Notes: generated by a model from the letters alone, not told the origin. A stretch of DNA of 14,846 nt from DATLYF01 sp035575095 (GCA_035575095.1 DATLYF010000070.1:1-14846), one strand, 5' to 3'. Positions 1 to 6,907 are shown, counted from the first letter of the stretch. Numbers and translations are program-made.

Positions 1-763
1 TCCCCACCCCCTGCTCCAGCAGCCGCAGGCACAACGCGAACAGCCCCGCCACGAAGGCCAGGATGATGGTGAAGGCCCAGGCGATGGAGATGTCGGAGAC
101 GCCGAGGATGCCGTAGCGGAAGGCGTTGACCATGTAGAGGATGGGGTTGAGCAGGGACAGCTTCTGCCAGAACGGCGAGAGCAGTTCGATGGAATAGAAC
201 ACCCCGCCCAGGTAGGTGAGCGGGGTTAGTACGAAGGTGGGGACGATGGAGATATCGTCGAAGGTCCGCGCGTAGATGCCGTTGAGAAAACCGCCGAGGG
301 AGAACAGCACGGCGGTGAGCAGGATCACGGCCAGGGTGATGGTCAGGTGGTGTACGCCGAGATCGGTGAAGAACAGGGCGATGGCCGTTACCACCATGCC
401 CACCGCCGCGCCGCGCGCCACGCCGCCGCCGACGAAGCCGAGCAGGATCAAGTAATTGGGCAGCGGCGACACCACCATCTCCTCGATATGGCGCTGGAAC
501 TTGGCGCTGAAGAAAGATGACACCACGTTGGAATAGGCGTTGGTGATCACCGCCATCATGATCAGCCCCGGGGCGATGTACTGCATGTAGCTGAAGCCGC
601 CCATATTGCCGATCTGGGTACCGATCAGGTTGCCGAAGATGATGAAGTACAGGGTGGTGGTGATGGCCGGCGGCAGGATGGTCTGGATCCAGATGCGGGC
701 GAAGCGCAGCACCTCTTTGATGAGGATGGTGCTGAAAGCGATCAGCTGGGCGTGCGGGCTCAT
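1..763 (-). CDS. yadH: ABC-2 type transporter permease, YadH-like (3' end cut by window edge)
   Basis: This is the membrane subunit of an ABC exporter of the ABC-2 family, partner of the ATPase just upstream. About 254 residues are visible and the window edge removes only the last few codons, since the E. coli YadH protein is about 256 residues. Sequence seen includes TLYFIIFGNLIG, GFSYMQYIAPGLIMM, SSFFSAKFQRHIEE and PTFVLTPLTYLGGVFYS, all hallmarks of the YadH/ABC-2 permease core, with about six hydrophobic segments. The ATG at 767-769 overlaps the ATPase stop codon (ATGA), but the in-frame ATG at 761-763 is better spaced from the GGGAG at about 771-775, so I chose it. Overlap or near-overlap with the ATPase gene implies translational coupling. 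The substrate of YadGH-type exporters is not established, so none is named here. Confidence 0.9.
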   Translation of the reverse strand, partial: MSPHAQLIAFSTILIKEVLRFARIWIQTILPPAITTTLYFIIFGNLIGTQIGNMGGFSYMQYIAPGLIMMAVITNAYSNVVSSFFSAKFQRHIEEMVVSPLPNYLILLGFVGGGVARGAAVGMVVTAIALFFTDLGVHHLTITLAVILLTAVLFSLGGFLNGIYARTFDDISIVPTFVLTPLTYLGGVFYSIELLSPFWQKLSLLNPILYMVNAFRYGILGVSDISIAWAFTIILAFVAGLFALCLRLLEQGVG

Positions 764-765
764 GG

Positions 766-1686
766 TCATGCTCCCTTGCGTTCCACCAGGCGCAGGAACA
801 GCTCTTCCAGGCGGTTGGTCTTGTTGCGCAGGCTGAGCACCTCGACGCCGTGAGCGCTGAGCTGCTGAAACAGGCCGTTGATGCCCTGCTCCTGGGTCAC
901 CACCGCCTCCAGGGTGGTATCGTCGACCTGCTCCAGCACGTAGCCGGGCACGGTGGGCAGGCCGTTCAGCGGGGCTTTCAGGTTGAGCACGAAGGTCTCG
1001 CTGTGCAACTGGGCGAGCAGATCTTTCATGCGCGTGTACTCGATGATGCGCCCCTCATCGATGATGGCGATGGTGCGGCACAGGCTTTCGGCCTCCTCCA
1101 GGTAGTGGGTGGTGAGGATGATGGTGGTGCCCTGGGCGTTGATCTCGCGCAGAAAGGCCCACATGGAGCGGCGGATCTCGATGTCCACACCGGCGGTGGG
1201 CTCGTCTAGGATCAGCAGGCGCGGCTGGTGCACCAGGGCACGGGCGATCATCAGCCGGCGCTTCATGCCGCCGGAGAGGTCGCGCGCCTGGGAGCGGCGC
1301 TTCTCCCATAGGCCGAGCTGCTTGAGATAGCGCGCGGCGCGGTGCCGCGCCAGGCTGCGGGGAATGCCGTAATAGCCGGCCTGGTTGATGACGATCTCCT
1401 CCACCGGCTCGAACTGGTTGAAGTTGAATTCCTGCGGCACCAGACCGAGATAGGACTTGGCGGTGGTCAGTTCGCGGTCGAGGTCGGCGCCGAAGATCTT
1501 CACCTCGCCGCTGGTCTTGGTCACCAGCGAGCTGACGATGCCGATGGTGGTGGATTTACCGGCGCCGTTGGGGCCGAGCAGGGCGAAGAAGTCGCCGGGT
1601 TGCACCTCCAGGTCGATACCCTTGAGGGCTTCGAAGCCGTTGGGATAGGTCTTGTGCAGATTGCGGATGGAGAGGGCTGGGGTCAT
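766..1686 (-). CDS. yadG: ABC exporter ATP-binding protein, YadG-like
   Basis: This 306-residue cytoplasmic ATPase powers the adjacent ABC-2 permease. Walker A is GPNGAGKS at residues 38-45, the Q-loop region VPQEFNFN lies near 83-90, the signature LSGGMKRRL starts at 137, Walker B LLILDEP is at 157-163 and the H-loop His is about 194 (TTHYLEEAE). The C-terminal extension after the ATPase core (about residues 220-306, including EQGINGLFQQLSAHGVEVLS and NRLEELFLRLV) matches the YadG type as I know it, and overall similarity to E. coli YadG is very high. The ATG at 1684-1686 gives the expected N-terminus, but no clear Shine-Dalgarno precedes it. A sigma-70-type promoter lies directly upstream, so the pair is probably transcribed separately from apbE. 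Confidence 0.94.
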   Translation of the reverse strand: MTPALSIRNLHKTYPNGFEALKGIDLEVQPGDFFALLGPNGAGKSTTIGIVSSLVTKTSGEVKIFGADLDRELTTAKSYLGLVPQEFNFNQFEPVEEIVINQAGYYGIPRSLARHRAARYLKQLGLWEKRRSQARDLSGGMKRRLMIARALVHQPRLLILDEPTAGVDIEIRRSMWAFLREINAQGTTIILTTHYLEEAESLCRTIAIIDEGRIIEYTRMKDLLAQLHSETFVLNLKAPLNGLPTVPGYVLEQVDDTTLEAVVTQEQGINGLFQQLSAHGVEVLSLRNKTNRLEELFLRLVERKGA

Positions 1687-1712
1687 CAGCAGAGCAGAAT
1701 GGGGATGATCAG

Positions 1713-1741
1713 ATGATAGGGGCTACGGCGGCGCTTGTCAT
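1713..1741 (-). promoter_or_regulatory. Sigma-70-type promoter for the yadGH-like exporter operon
   Basis: Reading the minus strand, ATGACA (1741-1736, 5 of 6 to TTGACA) is followed by exactly 17 bp and TATCAT (1718-1713, 5 of 6 to TATAAT). The predicted transcript would start near 1706, about 20 nt before the ATPase ATG. The -35 box overlaps the stop codon of apbE (1738-1740), so the exporter operon appears to have its own promoter squeezed into the 51-bp gap. This comes from reading consensus matches only; there are no expression data. Confidence 0.6.
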
Positions 1742-2763
1742 GGCCCCGTCAGATAGGGGACGAAGGCCGGGGTGGCGTGCTCGCGGAAGCCGTCCGCCTC
1801 GCCGCTGATGAACAGCGCTGCCAGCCCCAGGCGTTCGGCCAGGGCCGGGCCGTTCTGCGGGCCGAGCACGAGCAGCGCGGTGGCCCAGGCGTCGGCCTCC
1901 ATGCAGTTGTCTGCCACTACCGTCACCGAGGCCAGGCGATGGGCGATGGGCCAGCCGCTGTGCGGGTCGATCTCGTGGGAATAGCGCTGGCCGTCCACCT
2001 CGAAGAAATTGCGATAGTCGCCGGAGGTGGCGATGCTGCCCCGCTCCACCGCGATCACCGTTTCCACGCTGCGCGCCCCGGCCAGCGGCTTCTCCACGGC
2101 CACTCGCCACGGGCTGGCCTGGGCATTGCGGCCGGAGGCGCGCAGTTCGCCGCCGATCTCCACCAGATAATCCCGGATCGCGTGGCGCTCCAGCAGTTCC
2201 GCCACCCGGTCCACGGCATAGCCCTTGGCGATGGCGGAGAGATCTACGTACAGATCGGGGCGCGTCTTGCGTAGCGCCGGCGGCTGGTTGCGCAGCGCCA
2301 GCATGCGGTAGCCGACCCGCTCCCGAGCAGCGGCGATGGCGGCTGCTGGGGGCACCCGGTCGCGGGGCGGCTGTGGGCCGAAGCCCCACAGGTTGACCAG
2401 CGGCCCGACGGTGATATCGAAGGCGCCGTCGCTCAGCTCGCTGATGCGCCGGGCGGCGGCCACCACCGTGTACAGCTCTACCGATACTGCCACCCAGTCG
2501 TCGGCGGGCGCGCGATTGAAGCGCGACAGCTCCGAGTCCGGATCGTAGGTGGACATGGTCTTGTTGATGGCCGCCAGCAGGCGCTCGATCTCCTCCTGCA
2601 AGGCCGCCGCGGCCGGGGCAGCGGCGCCGGCCAGGTACTTGACGCTATAGCTGGTGCCCATGGTGCGCCCGTGCAGTTCGGTGAGCTCGGGTGGGCGCTC
2701 ACAGGCGCCGAGCAGCAGACAGCACAGCAACCAGGGCAACAGGCGGTGCAAAGGGTGGAGCAT
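1738..2763 (-). CDS. apbE: FAD:protein FMN transferase, ApbE family lipoprotein
   Basis: ApbE transfers FMN from FAD to a Thr/Ser of flavoprotein subunits such as NqrB/NqrC and RnfG/RnfD, and acts on the periplasmic side. From the ATG at 2761-2763 the product is 341 residues and starts with a lipoprotein signal peptide ending in the lipobox LLGAC (Cys21). Family motifs are seen in order: TMGTSYSV (34-41), GAFDITVGPLVNLWGFG (113-129), DLSAIAKGYAVD (174-185), EIGGE (202-206), ATSGDYRNF (about 245), DPHSGWP (about 266) and MEADAWATA (288-296, Mg/flavin site). An in-frame upstream ATG at 2796 would put 11 extra residues before the signal peptide and lies almost at the predicted transcript start, so I reject it. 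No nqr or rnf gene is in the window, so its target is elsewhere. It follows the unknown 72-residue gene on the same strand but seems to have its own promoter. Confidence 0.95.
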   Translation of the reverse strand: MLHPLHRLLPWLLCCLLLGACERPPELTELHGRTMGTSYSVKYLAGAAAPAAAALQEEIERLLAAINKTMSTYDPDSELSRFNRAPADDWVAVSVELYTVVAAARRISELSDGAFDITVGPLVNLWGFGPQPPRDRVPPAAAIAAARERVGYRMLALRNQPPALRKTRPDLYVDLSAIAKGYAVDRVAELLERHAIRDYLVEIGGELRASGRNAQASPWRVAVEKPLAGARSVETVIAVERGSIATSGDYRNFFEVDGQRYSHEIDPHSGWPIAHRLASVTVVADNCMEADAWATALLVLGPQNGPALAERLGLAALFISGEADGFREHATPAFVPYLTGP

Positions 2764-2804
2764 GGCACGGTCGGGCGGCGATGCCGGAGGCGGCAAGACA
2801 AGGG

Positions 2805-2833
2805 ATTATCGGCGAAAGCGGCAGTTTTGCCAA
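2805..2833 (-). promoter_or_regulatory. Sigma-70-type promoter for apbE
   Basis: On the minus strand, TTGGCA (2833-2828) and GATAAT (2810-2805) are separated by exactly 17 bp. Each is 5 of 6 to the -35 and -10 consensus. The predicted start near 2798 leaves a leader of about 35 nt before the apbE ATG at 2763. This supports the downstream start codon and separate transcription of apbE. Consensus match only. Confidence 0.62.
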
Positions 2834-2844
2834 AGCCGGGGCAG

Positions 2845-2869
2845 GCGGGCGCGCCGTGCGCCGGCCCGC
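2845..2869 (-). terminator. GC-rich hairpin after the 72-residue gene, possible terminator
   Basis: GCGGGCGCGC (2845-2854) pairs with GCGC (2858-2861) and GCCCGC (2864-2869). This makes a 10-bp stem with a 3-nt loop and a 2-nt bulge. It begins 9 nt after the stop codon of the 72-residue gene and lies just upstream of the apbE promoter, which is where a terminator would be expected. No T-run follows on the minus strand, so intrinsic termination would be weak, and in such GC-rich DNA the pairing could be fortuitous. Confidence 0.35.
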
Positions 2870-2877
2870 GCCGGTGG

Positions 2878-3096
2878 TCAGTAGTGGTCTGCGTCGGAGC
2901 CGCCGCCCACGGCGATGATGCAGGCCGGACTATGCCCGTCGCGATGAGCGCGCAACCAGGCCATGCGCAGGTTCTCGGCGTAGAGGTAACCTACCCACAG
3001 TCCGCCGCGCTTGGGATCACGGTAGGTGATCTGGTATTTGCGGCGAGACGCCGACGACTCGCTCAGCGTCTCGACCAGCAGGGCTTGCGCTCGCAT
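2878..3096 (-). CDS. Unrecognised 72-residue protein
   Basis: I do not recognise this family. The reading frame stays open well upstream, but the ATG at 3094-3096 is preceded by AGGAGGGGG with about five bases of spacing, which fixes the start. The product is 72 residues, begins MRAQALLVETLSES, and has no signal peptide, membrane segment or Cys pair (single Cys59). The N-terminal half is basic and hydrophilic (SASRRKYQITYRDPKRGG). The middle holds aromatic residues (LWVGYLYAENLRMAWLRAH), and the end is hydrophobic then acidic (CIIAVGGGSDADHY). It looks like a small soluble alpha/beta protein, but that is inference. It lies between the TRAP module and apbE on the same strand, 167 bp after the DUF1850 gene, with a long hairpin in its leader and another hairpin after its stop. 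A role tied to either neighbour is possible but unsupported. Confidence 0.72.
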   Translation of the reverse strand: MRAQALLVETLSESSASRRKYQITYRDPKRGGLWVGYLYAENLRMAWLRAHRDGHSPACIIAVGGGSDADHY

Positions 3097-3121
3097 GATA
3101 TCCCCCTCCTGGGAAAGAATG

Positions 3122-3175
3122 TGCGGACCCGGGATGTTGCGCGTGGTGGCGGCTGGCAGGGTCCCGGTGTCCGCA
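3122..3175 (-). promoter_or_regulatory. Long stem-loop in the leader of the 72-residue gene
   Basis: The left arm 3122-3134 (TGCGGACCCGGGA) and right arm 3162-3175 (TCCCGGTGTCCGCA) pair over 13 bp with a single bulged base at 3168. The loop is 27 nt. In the minus-strand transcript the stem ends 15 nt before the AGGAGGGGG ribosome binding site of the 72-residue gene and starts 88 nt after the DUF1850 stop codon. It could be a terminator for the TRAP operon (the following CATTCTTTCCC is only mildly T-rich), a leader attenuator, or mRNA-stabilising structure. The rest of this 167-bp gap holds a smaller inverted repeat, CACAG-N5-CTGTG at 3224-3238, and no convincing promoter. Confidence 0.5.
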
Positions 3176-3263
3176 ACGCCTGCATGATGAGCGAAATGCT
3201 CGGAAATCGCGCTGGCCCGGTTGCACAGATCGGCTGTGAAAAATGCACGGAGCAGGGTTCGGG

Positions 3264-3635
3264 TCATTCTCGTGCGCAGGGTGTCAGCTCCACCACTCCC
3301 TCGCCGCCGAGCAGATCGGCCAGCGCCCGGCAGCCGCCGGCAGCGCACAGTTGGTAACCGGCGCTGTAAGAGGACAGGGTCAGGCGCAGCGCCGGCAGGG
3401 GCGGCAAGGCCGGGCGGTAATGCCACCAGCCCGTGCGCAGCTCGGCTCCGGCGGGCGGCTCCATACCCGCCCCCGAGCCCTGCACGCGGGCGGCGGTGAG
3501 CTCTAGCCCCGCCGCCGTCACCCGGTAGTCCTCCTCCCAGCGCACCTTCTCCACCGAATGGGTCCAGGCCAGGGTGAACTCCGTCAGCGGCAGCCGGGCC
3601 TGGACCAGGCCCAGCGCCAGACACAGGGCGATCAT
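3264..3635 (-). CDS. DUF1850 domain protein of TAXI-TRAP operons
   Basis: This 123-residue protein carries the DUF1850 pattern: FTLAWTHSVEKVRWEEDYRV (20-39), then LTAARVQGSGAGMEPPAGAEL (about 46-66, the GxGM-P signature) and a GWW segment near 69-71. DUF1850 genes are typically found next to fused TRAP permeases of the TAXI family; their biochemical role is unknown. The first 15 residues are hydrophobic (MIALCLALGLVQARL) and could act as a short signal or anchor. The ATG at 3633-3635 overlaps the permease stop codon by 4 bp (ATGA), so translation is probably coupled. A longer reading in this frame extends upstream inside the permease gene but is only overlap. It is the last gene of the TRAP operon. 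Confidence 0.88.
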   Translation of the reverse strand: MIALCLALGLVQARLPLTEFTLAWTHSVEKVRWEEDYRVTAAGLELTAARVQGSGAGMEPPAGAELRTGWWHYRPALPPLPALRLTLSSYSAGYQLCAAGGCRALADLLGGEGVVELTPCARE

Positions 3636-5650
3636 GCGGTGACCAGGCGCCGTACCCGCCAGCCGTGCCAGAGCACGAACAACACGCTCAAAACGAAGCC
3701 GATCTCGTCGGTGATGGGTAGCGCGGCCACCAGGAAGAACGCCGCCGCCGCCGCCAACACCCGCTCCGGCCAGGACAGCGGGCCGCGCAGGTAGCCGATG
3801 GCCGCCGCCCCCCACAGACCGATGGAGAGCAGGGCCTTGAAGAAGATATAGAGCACCGCCAACCAGCTGTCGGACTGCAACATCAGCGCCGGTGCGTACA
3901 CCGCCATGTAGGGTACGACGAAACCGGCGATGGCGATGCGCATGCAATACAGGCCAATCTTCAGACCCGACTCGCGTGCAATGGGGGCGGCAGCGAAGGC
4001 GGCCAGCGCCACCGGCGGGGTGAGGTCGGCCATGATGCCGAAGTAGAACACGAACATGTGGGAGACGATCAGCGGCACCCCCAGCTCCAGCAGCGCCGGC
4101 GCGGCCAGCGAGCTGGTGATGATGTAGTTGGGGATGGTAGGGATACCCATGCCCAGCACCAGGCAGGTGAGCATAGTCAACACCAGACTGAGGAACAGGC
4201 TATCTTTGCCCAGGTCGATAATCACCCCGGCGAACTGGCTGGCGACGCCGGTCAGGGTGGAGACGCCGATGATCACGCCGACCAGGGCGCAGGCGGTGCC
4301 CACCCCCAGGGCATGCTGGGCGCCCTCGGCAAGGCAATTGAGTAGCAGCCGCAGGGTCTGGCGCCCGCCCTGGCTGAAGGCGTTGAGCGCGATCAGCCCG
4401 CCGATCAAGACCAGTATCGCCGTGATGCCGAAGCGGAAGAACAGCGCCGAGAGCAGACCGATGGCCACCCACAGGGCGCAGCGCAGGACCAGACCCTGCA
4501 GGCGCAGGGCGAGGCTAGCGCCGAGGATGAGCACGGCGGTCAGCGCCAGGCCGACGGTGCCGGAGAACAGCGGCGTATAGCCGGCGAACAGCAGCCAGAC
4601 CAGGGCCGCCAAGGGCAGGATCAGATACCAGCCGCTTTGGATCGCCGCCCGGGCGCTCGGGCACTCGCTCTTGGGCAGACCCTTGAGGCCGAGTCGGCCG
4701 GCTTCCAACTGCACCATCCAGAACACCGTGACGAAGTAGAGAATGGCCGGTAGCACGGCGGCCTTGGCCACCTCCACATAGGGGATGTCCAGGGTCTCGG
4801 CCATGATGAAGGCCACTGCACCCATCACTGGCGGCATGATCTGCCCACCCATGCTGGCGGTGGCCTCGACCGCCCCGGCGAAGGCCGATTTGTAGCCGAA
4901 ACGCTTCATCAAGGGGATGGTGAACTGGCCGGTGGTGACCACGTTGGCTACGCCCGAGCCGTTGATGGTGCCCATCAGCGCCGAGGACACCACCGACACC
5001 TTGGCCGGACCGCCCTGGCGGTGGCCTACCGTGCCCATGGCCAGATCGTTGAACAGCTTGATCATGCCCGCTTGTTCCAGAAAGGTGCCGAACAGGATGA
5101 ACAAGAAGATGTAACTGGAGGAGACATAGACGGGGATGCCGTATATGCCCTCGGTACCCAGGTACATCTGGCCGATCACCTGGTCGAAGCCGTAGCCGCG
5201 GTGCATCAGCGGTTCGGGTAGATACTGCCCAAACAGAGCGTAGGCCAGGAACAGGCCGCAGATGATGGGCAAGGCGATGCCCATCATGCGCCGCGCGCCC
5301 TCGAACACTAGTACCAGTACCGTGACGCCCACCAGCAGATCGACGCTGGTGGGTTCGCCGGCGCGCTGGATTAGCTCGGCCTCGAACACCCAGTGATAGA
5401 GGCCGAGGACGAAGGCCACGGCGCCCACCGCCCGCAGCAGCGTCCGCTGCACGGCGCTGGCGGCGCCGTTGGCGATGAGAGTGAAGGTCAGCAGCAGCAA
5501 AAAGCCCACGTGCACCGAGCGCACGATGATGCTGGACAGCGGACTGAAGGCCGCGGTCCACAGCTGGAAGGTGGAGAAGGCCACGGCAATGGCGAACGCC
5601 GCGCGTGAGCCCAGGACGGTGGAAGCTGTGGTGGTGGTATCGGCAGACAT
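3632..5650 (-). CDS. TRAP transporter fused permease (DctQ-DctM type, TAXI family)
   Basis: This inner-membrane protein is the ion-driven permease of a TAXI-type TRAP importer, with the small (DctQ-like) and large (DctM-like) subunits fused. From the ATG at 5648-5650 it has 672 residues and many hydrophobic segments. The first four or five (about residues 15-130) form the small domain. The large domain shows GSGVANVVTTG (about 231), GGQIMPPVMGAVAFIMAE (about 268), GMGIPTIPNYIITSS (about 500) and ADLTPPVALAAFAAAPIA (about 541), all typical of the fused family. A start ten codons upstream (5680) is possible but would lie closer to the palindrome, while GAGG at about 5656-5659 favours the one chosen. 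The matching binding protein is encoded 95 bp upstream and DUF1850 overlaps downstream. The substrate is unknown; characterised or proposed TAXI substrates include glutamate and other small carboxylates. Confidence 0.95.
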   Translation of the reverse strand: MSADTTTTASTVLGSRAAFAIAVAFSTFQLWTAAFSPLSSIIVRSVHVGFLLLLTFTLIANGAASAVQRTLLRAVGAVAFVLGLYHWVFEAELIQRAGEPTSVDLLVGVTVLVLVFEGARRMMGIALPIICGLFLAYALFGQYLPEPLMHRGYGFDQVIGQMYLGTEGIYGIPVYVSSSYIFLFILFGTFLEQAGMIKLFNDLAMGTVGHRQGGPAKVSVVSSALMGTINGSGVANVVTTGQFTIPLMKRFGYKSAFAGAVEATASMGGQIMPPVMGAVAFIMAETLDIPYVEVAKAAVLPAILYFVTVFWMVQLEAGRLGLKGLPKSECPSARAAIQSGWYLILPLAALVWLLFAGYTPLFSGTVGLALTAVLILGASLALRLQGLVLRCALWVAIGLLSALFFRFGITAILVLIGGLIALNAFSQGGRQTLRLLLNCLAEGAQHALGVGTACALVGVIIGVSTLTGVASQFAGVIIDLGKDSLFLSLVLTMLTCLVLGMGIPTIPNYIITSSLAAPALLELGVPLIVSHMFVFYFGIMADLTPPVALAAFAAAPIARESGLKIGLYCMRIAIAGFVVPYMAVYAPALMLQSDSWLAVLYIFFKALLSIGLWGAAAIGYLRGPLSWPERVLAAAAAFFLVAALPITDEIGFVLSVLFVLWHGWRVRRLVTA

Positions 5651-5687
5651 GGGAGCCTCGTGGAACCAGAGCGACTGCAACCACCCG

Positions 5688-5726
5688 CACCCTGGCCCTC
5701 TCCCGCCGGCGGAAGAGGGGAGGGTG
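5688..5726. repeat. Imperfect palindrome, dispersed-repeat-like, between TAXI binding protein and permease genes
   Basis: CCCTCTCCCGCC (5696-5707) is followed directly by GGCGGAAGAGGG (5708-5719), a near-perfect palindrome with one mismatch. It is flanked by CACCCT (5688-5693) and AGGGTG (5721-5726), which extend the stem by 6 bp across a small internal loop. The wording (GGGAGAGGG next to CCAGGGTG on the minus strand) resembles the REP-like intergenic palindromes scattered through many proteobacterial genomes. In the transcript it lies 20 nt after the binding-protein stop codon and before the permease. There it could stabilise the upstream message and lower permease expression, a common arrangement in binding-protein operons. 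Confidence 0.65.
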
Positions 5727-5745
5727 AGAGGGGTACGGGCGGTGC

Positions 5746-6708
5746 CTACTTGATCAGCCCCACTTCCTTGTAATATTTCTCGGCCCCCGGATGCAGCGGC
5801 ACCGGCATGCCCTTGACGGCATTTTCCTGCTTGATGCCTTTGGCCGCGGCGTGGGCGGCGGTGAGCTGGTCCAGATGTTCGAACAAGCCCTTGGTCATCT
5901 GGTACACCACCGCCTCAGGCACCCCGGCATGGGTTACCAGGAAGTTGGAGATGGCCACGGTGGGCACGTCCTCGGCCTGGCCCTCGTAGGTATTGGCCGG
6001 CACCGTGGCGGCCTGGTAGGCGGGATCGCCGATCTTCGCCACCACCTCGGGCGGCACCGCCACCACGTTGATCTTGACCGTGGTGGCCAGATCACGGATG
6101 GAAGCTACGCCCAGGCCTGCAGATTGCAGGGTGGCGTCGATTTGGCGGTTCTTCATCAGCTCCACCGACTCACCGAAGGGCAGGTACTCCACCTTGGCGA
6201 AGTCCTGGTAGCTCAGGCCGGCGGCGGCGAACACGGCGCGGGCGTTGAGCTCAGTGCCGGACTTGGGTGCGCCTACCGAGACGCGTTTGCCCTTGAGGTC
6301 GGCCAGGGTCTTGATGCCGGCATCGGCATTGGCCACGATCTGGATGTAGTTGGGATAGAGCGCGCTGATCCCGCGCAGCTTGTCCAGCTTCTGCTTGAAG
6401 CCGGCCTCCTCCTTGCCCTGCCAGGCATCGCTGACCGCATCGCCTAGGCTGAACGCCACCTCGCCGCGTCCGGCCTGCAGCAGGTTGAGATTCTCCACCG
6501 AGGCCTTGGTGGCCTGCACCGAGGTCTTGGCGTCGGGGATGACTTGTTCGTAGATCTTGGCCAGCGCCACGCCCAACGGGTAGTAGACGCCGCTGGTGCC
6601 GCCGGTGAGCACGTTGACGAACTGGGCGGCGGAAGCCGGCAGGGTGGCGAGGGCGCCGGCCAGCACGGCGGCGAGCAGGGCGCGGCGACGGATGTGATGC
6701 AGACGCAT
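5746..6708 (-). CDS. TRAP transporter solute-binding protein, TAXI family
   Basis: This periplasmic protein captures the substrate and delivers it to the fused TRAP permease. From the ATG at 6706-6708, with GGAGG seven bases upstream, it has 320 residues. A Sec signal peptide (MRLHHIRRRALLAAVLAGAL then ATLPASAA) predicts cleavage near residue 27 or 28. TAXI hallmarks are TGGTSGVYYPLG (about 35-46), the AFSLGDAVSDAW segment, NYIQIVANADAGIKTLADLKGKRVSVGAPKSGTE (cut here only by description; about 131-165), and the C-terminal PLHPGAEKYYKEVG. It heads the minus-strand operon and is followed by the palindrome at 5688-5726. A longer in-frame reading to 6858 would remove the signal peptide from the N-terminus and is rejected. 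I see no strong sigma-70 promoter upstream. Confidence 0.95.
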   Translation of the reverse strand: MRLHHIRRRALLAAVLAGALATLPASAAQFVNVLTGGTSGVYYPLGVALAKIYEQVIPDAKTSVQATKASVENLNLLQAGRGEVAFSLGDAVSDAWQGKEEAGFKQKLDKLRGISALYPNYIQIVANADAGIKTLADLKGKRVSVGAPKSGTELNARAVFAAAGLSYQDFAKVEYLPFGESVELMKNRQIDATLQSAGLGVASIRDLATTVKINVVAVPPEVVAKIGDPAYQAATVPANTYEGQAEDVPTVAISNFLVTHAGVPEAVVYQMTKGLFEHLDQLTAAHAAAKGIKQENAVKGMPVPLHPGAEKYYKEVGLIK

Positions 6709-6748
6709 GACGAGTCCTCCGATTACGGTCAAGAGTTTTATGATGGTG

Positions 6749-6764
6749 TCTGGGTGTACCCAGA
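6749..6764. promoter_or_regulatory. 16-bp palindrome in the divergent gap, candidate operator
   Basis: TCTGGGTGTACCCAGA is a palindrome with seven paired bases on each side of a GT centre. It lies 41 bp upstream of the TAXI binding-protein ATG and 144 bp upstream of the tupB-like ATG. It may be an operator for the TRAP operon, or a hairpin in its leader. No regulator gene is adjacent. The rest of the 199-bp divergent gap holds GCACG-N5-CGTGC at 6822-6836 and the inverted repeat at 6844-6869, with no convincing promoter for either side. Confidence 0.4.
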
Positions 6765-6843
6765 TTGCATAGCCCTTGGGCAAGCCCTGTGCCAGTCTGC
6801 GACTGCTGCCGCCAGCGGTCGGCACGCCTGCCGTGCTTGCCAG

Positions 6844-6869
6844 CCCCACGCCCGGCACGTAGTGTGGGG
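6844..6869 (+). promoter_or_regulatory. Inverted repeat just upstream of the tungstate-type transporter genes
   Basis: CCCCAC (6844-6849) and GTGGGG (6864-6869) are perfect complements with a 14-nt loop. They lie directly before the alternative TTG start at 6878 and 38 bp before the ATG at 6908. It could be a leader hairpin or operator for tupBC. With only six base pairs in GC-rich DNA it may be chance. Confidence 0.28.
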
Positions 6870-6907
6870 TAATCTATTTGAATCCGTCACCGAATCCCTT
6901 CCTGTCC

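Noticed and set aside
3194..3240. A sigma-54-type site around TGGCCCGGTTGC.
   Set aside because: The GG to GC spacing is too short for the -24/-12 consensus.
3097..3624. N-terminal extension of the 72-residue gene up to 3624.
   Set aside because: The extension runs through the DUF1850 gene in another frame and is low-complexity Gly/Ala/Arg. The AGGAGGGGG site fixes the start at 3096.
5746..6858. Longer start for the TAXI binding protein at 6858.
   Set aside because: It would bury the signal peptide 50 residues from the N-terminus; the ATG at 6708 has GGAGG at good spacing.
6709..6907. A tRNA or known riboswitch in the divergent gap.
   Set aside because: No cloverleaf or recognisable conserved riboswitch core could be read by eye; only separate short inverted repeats are present.
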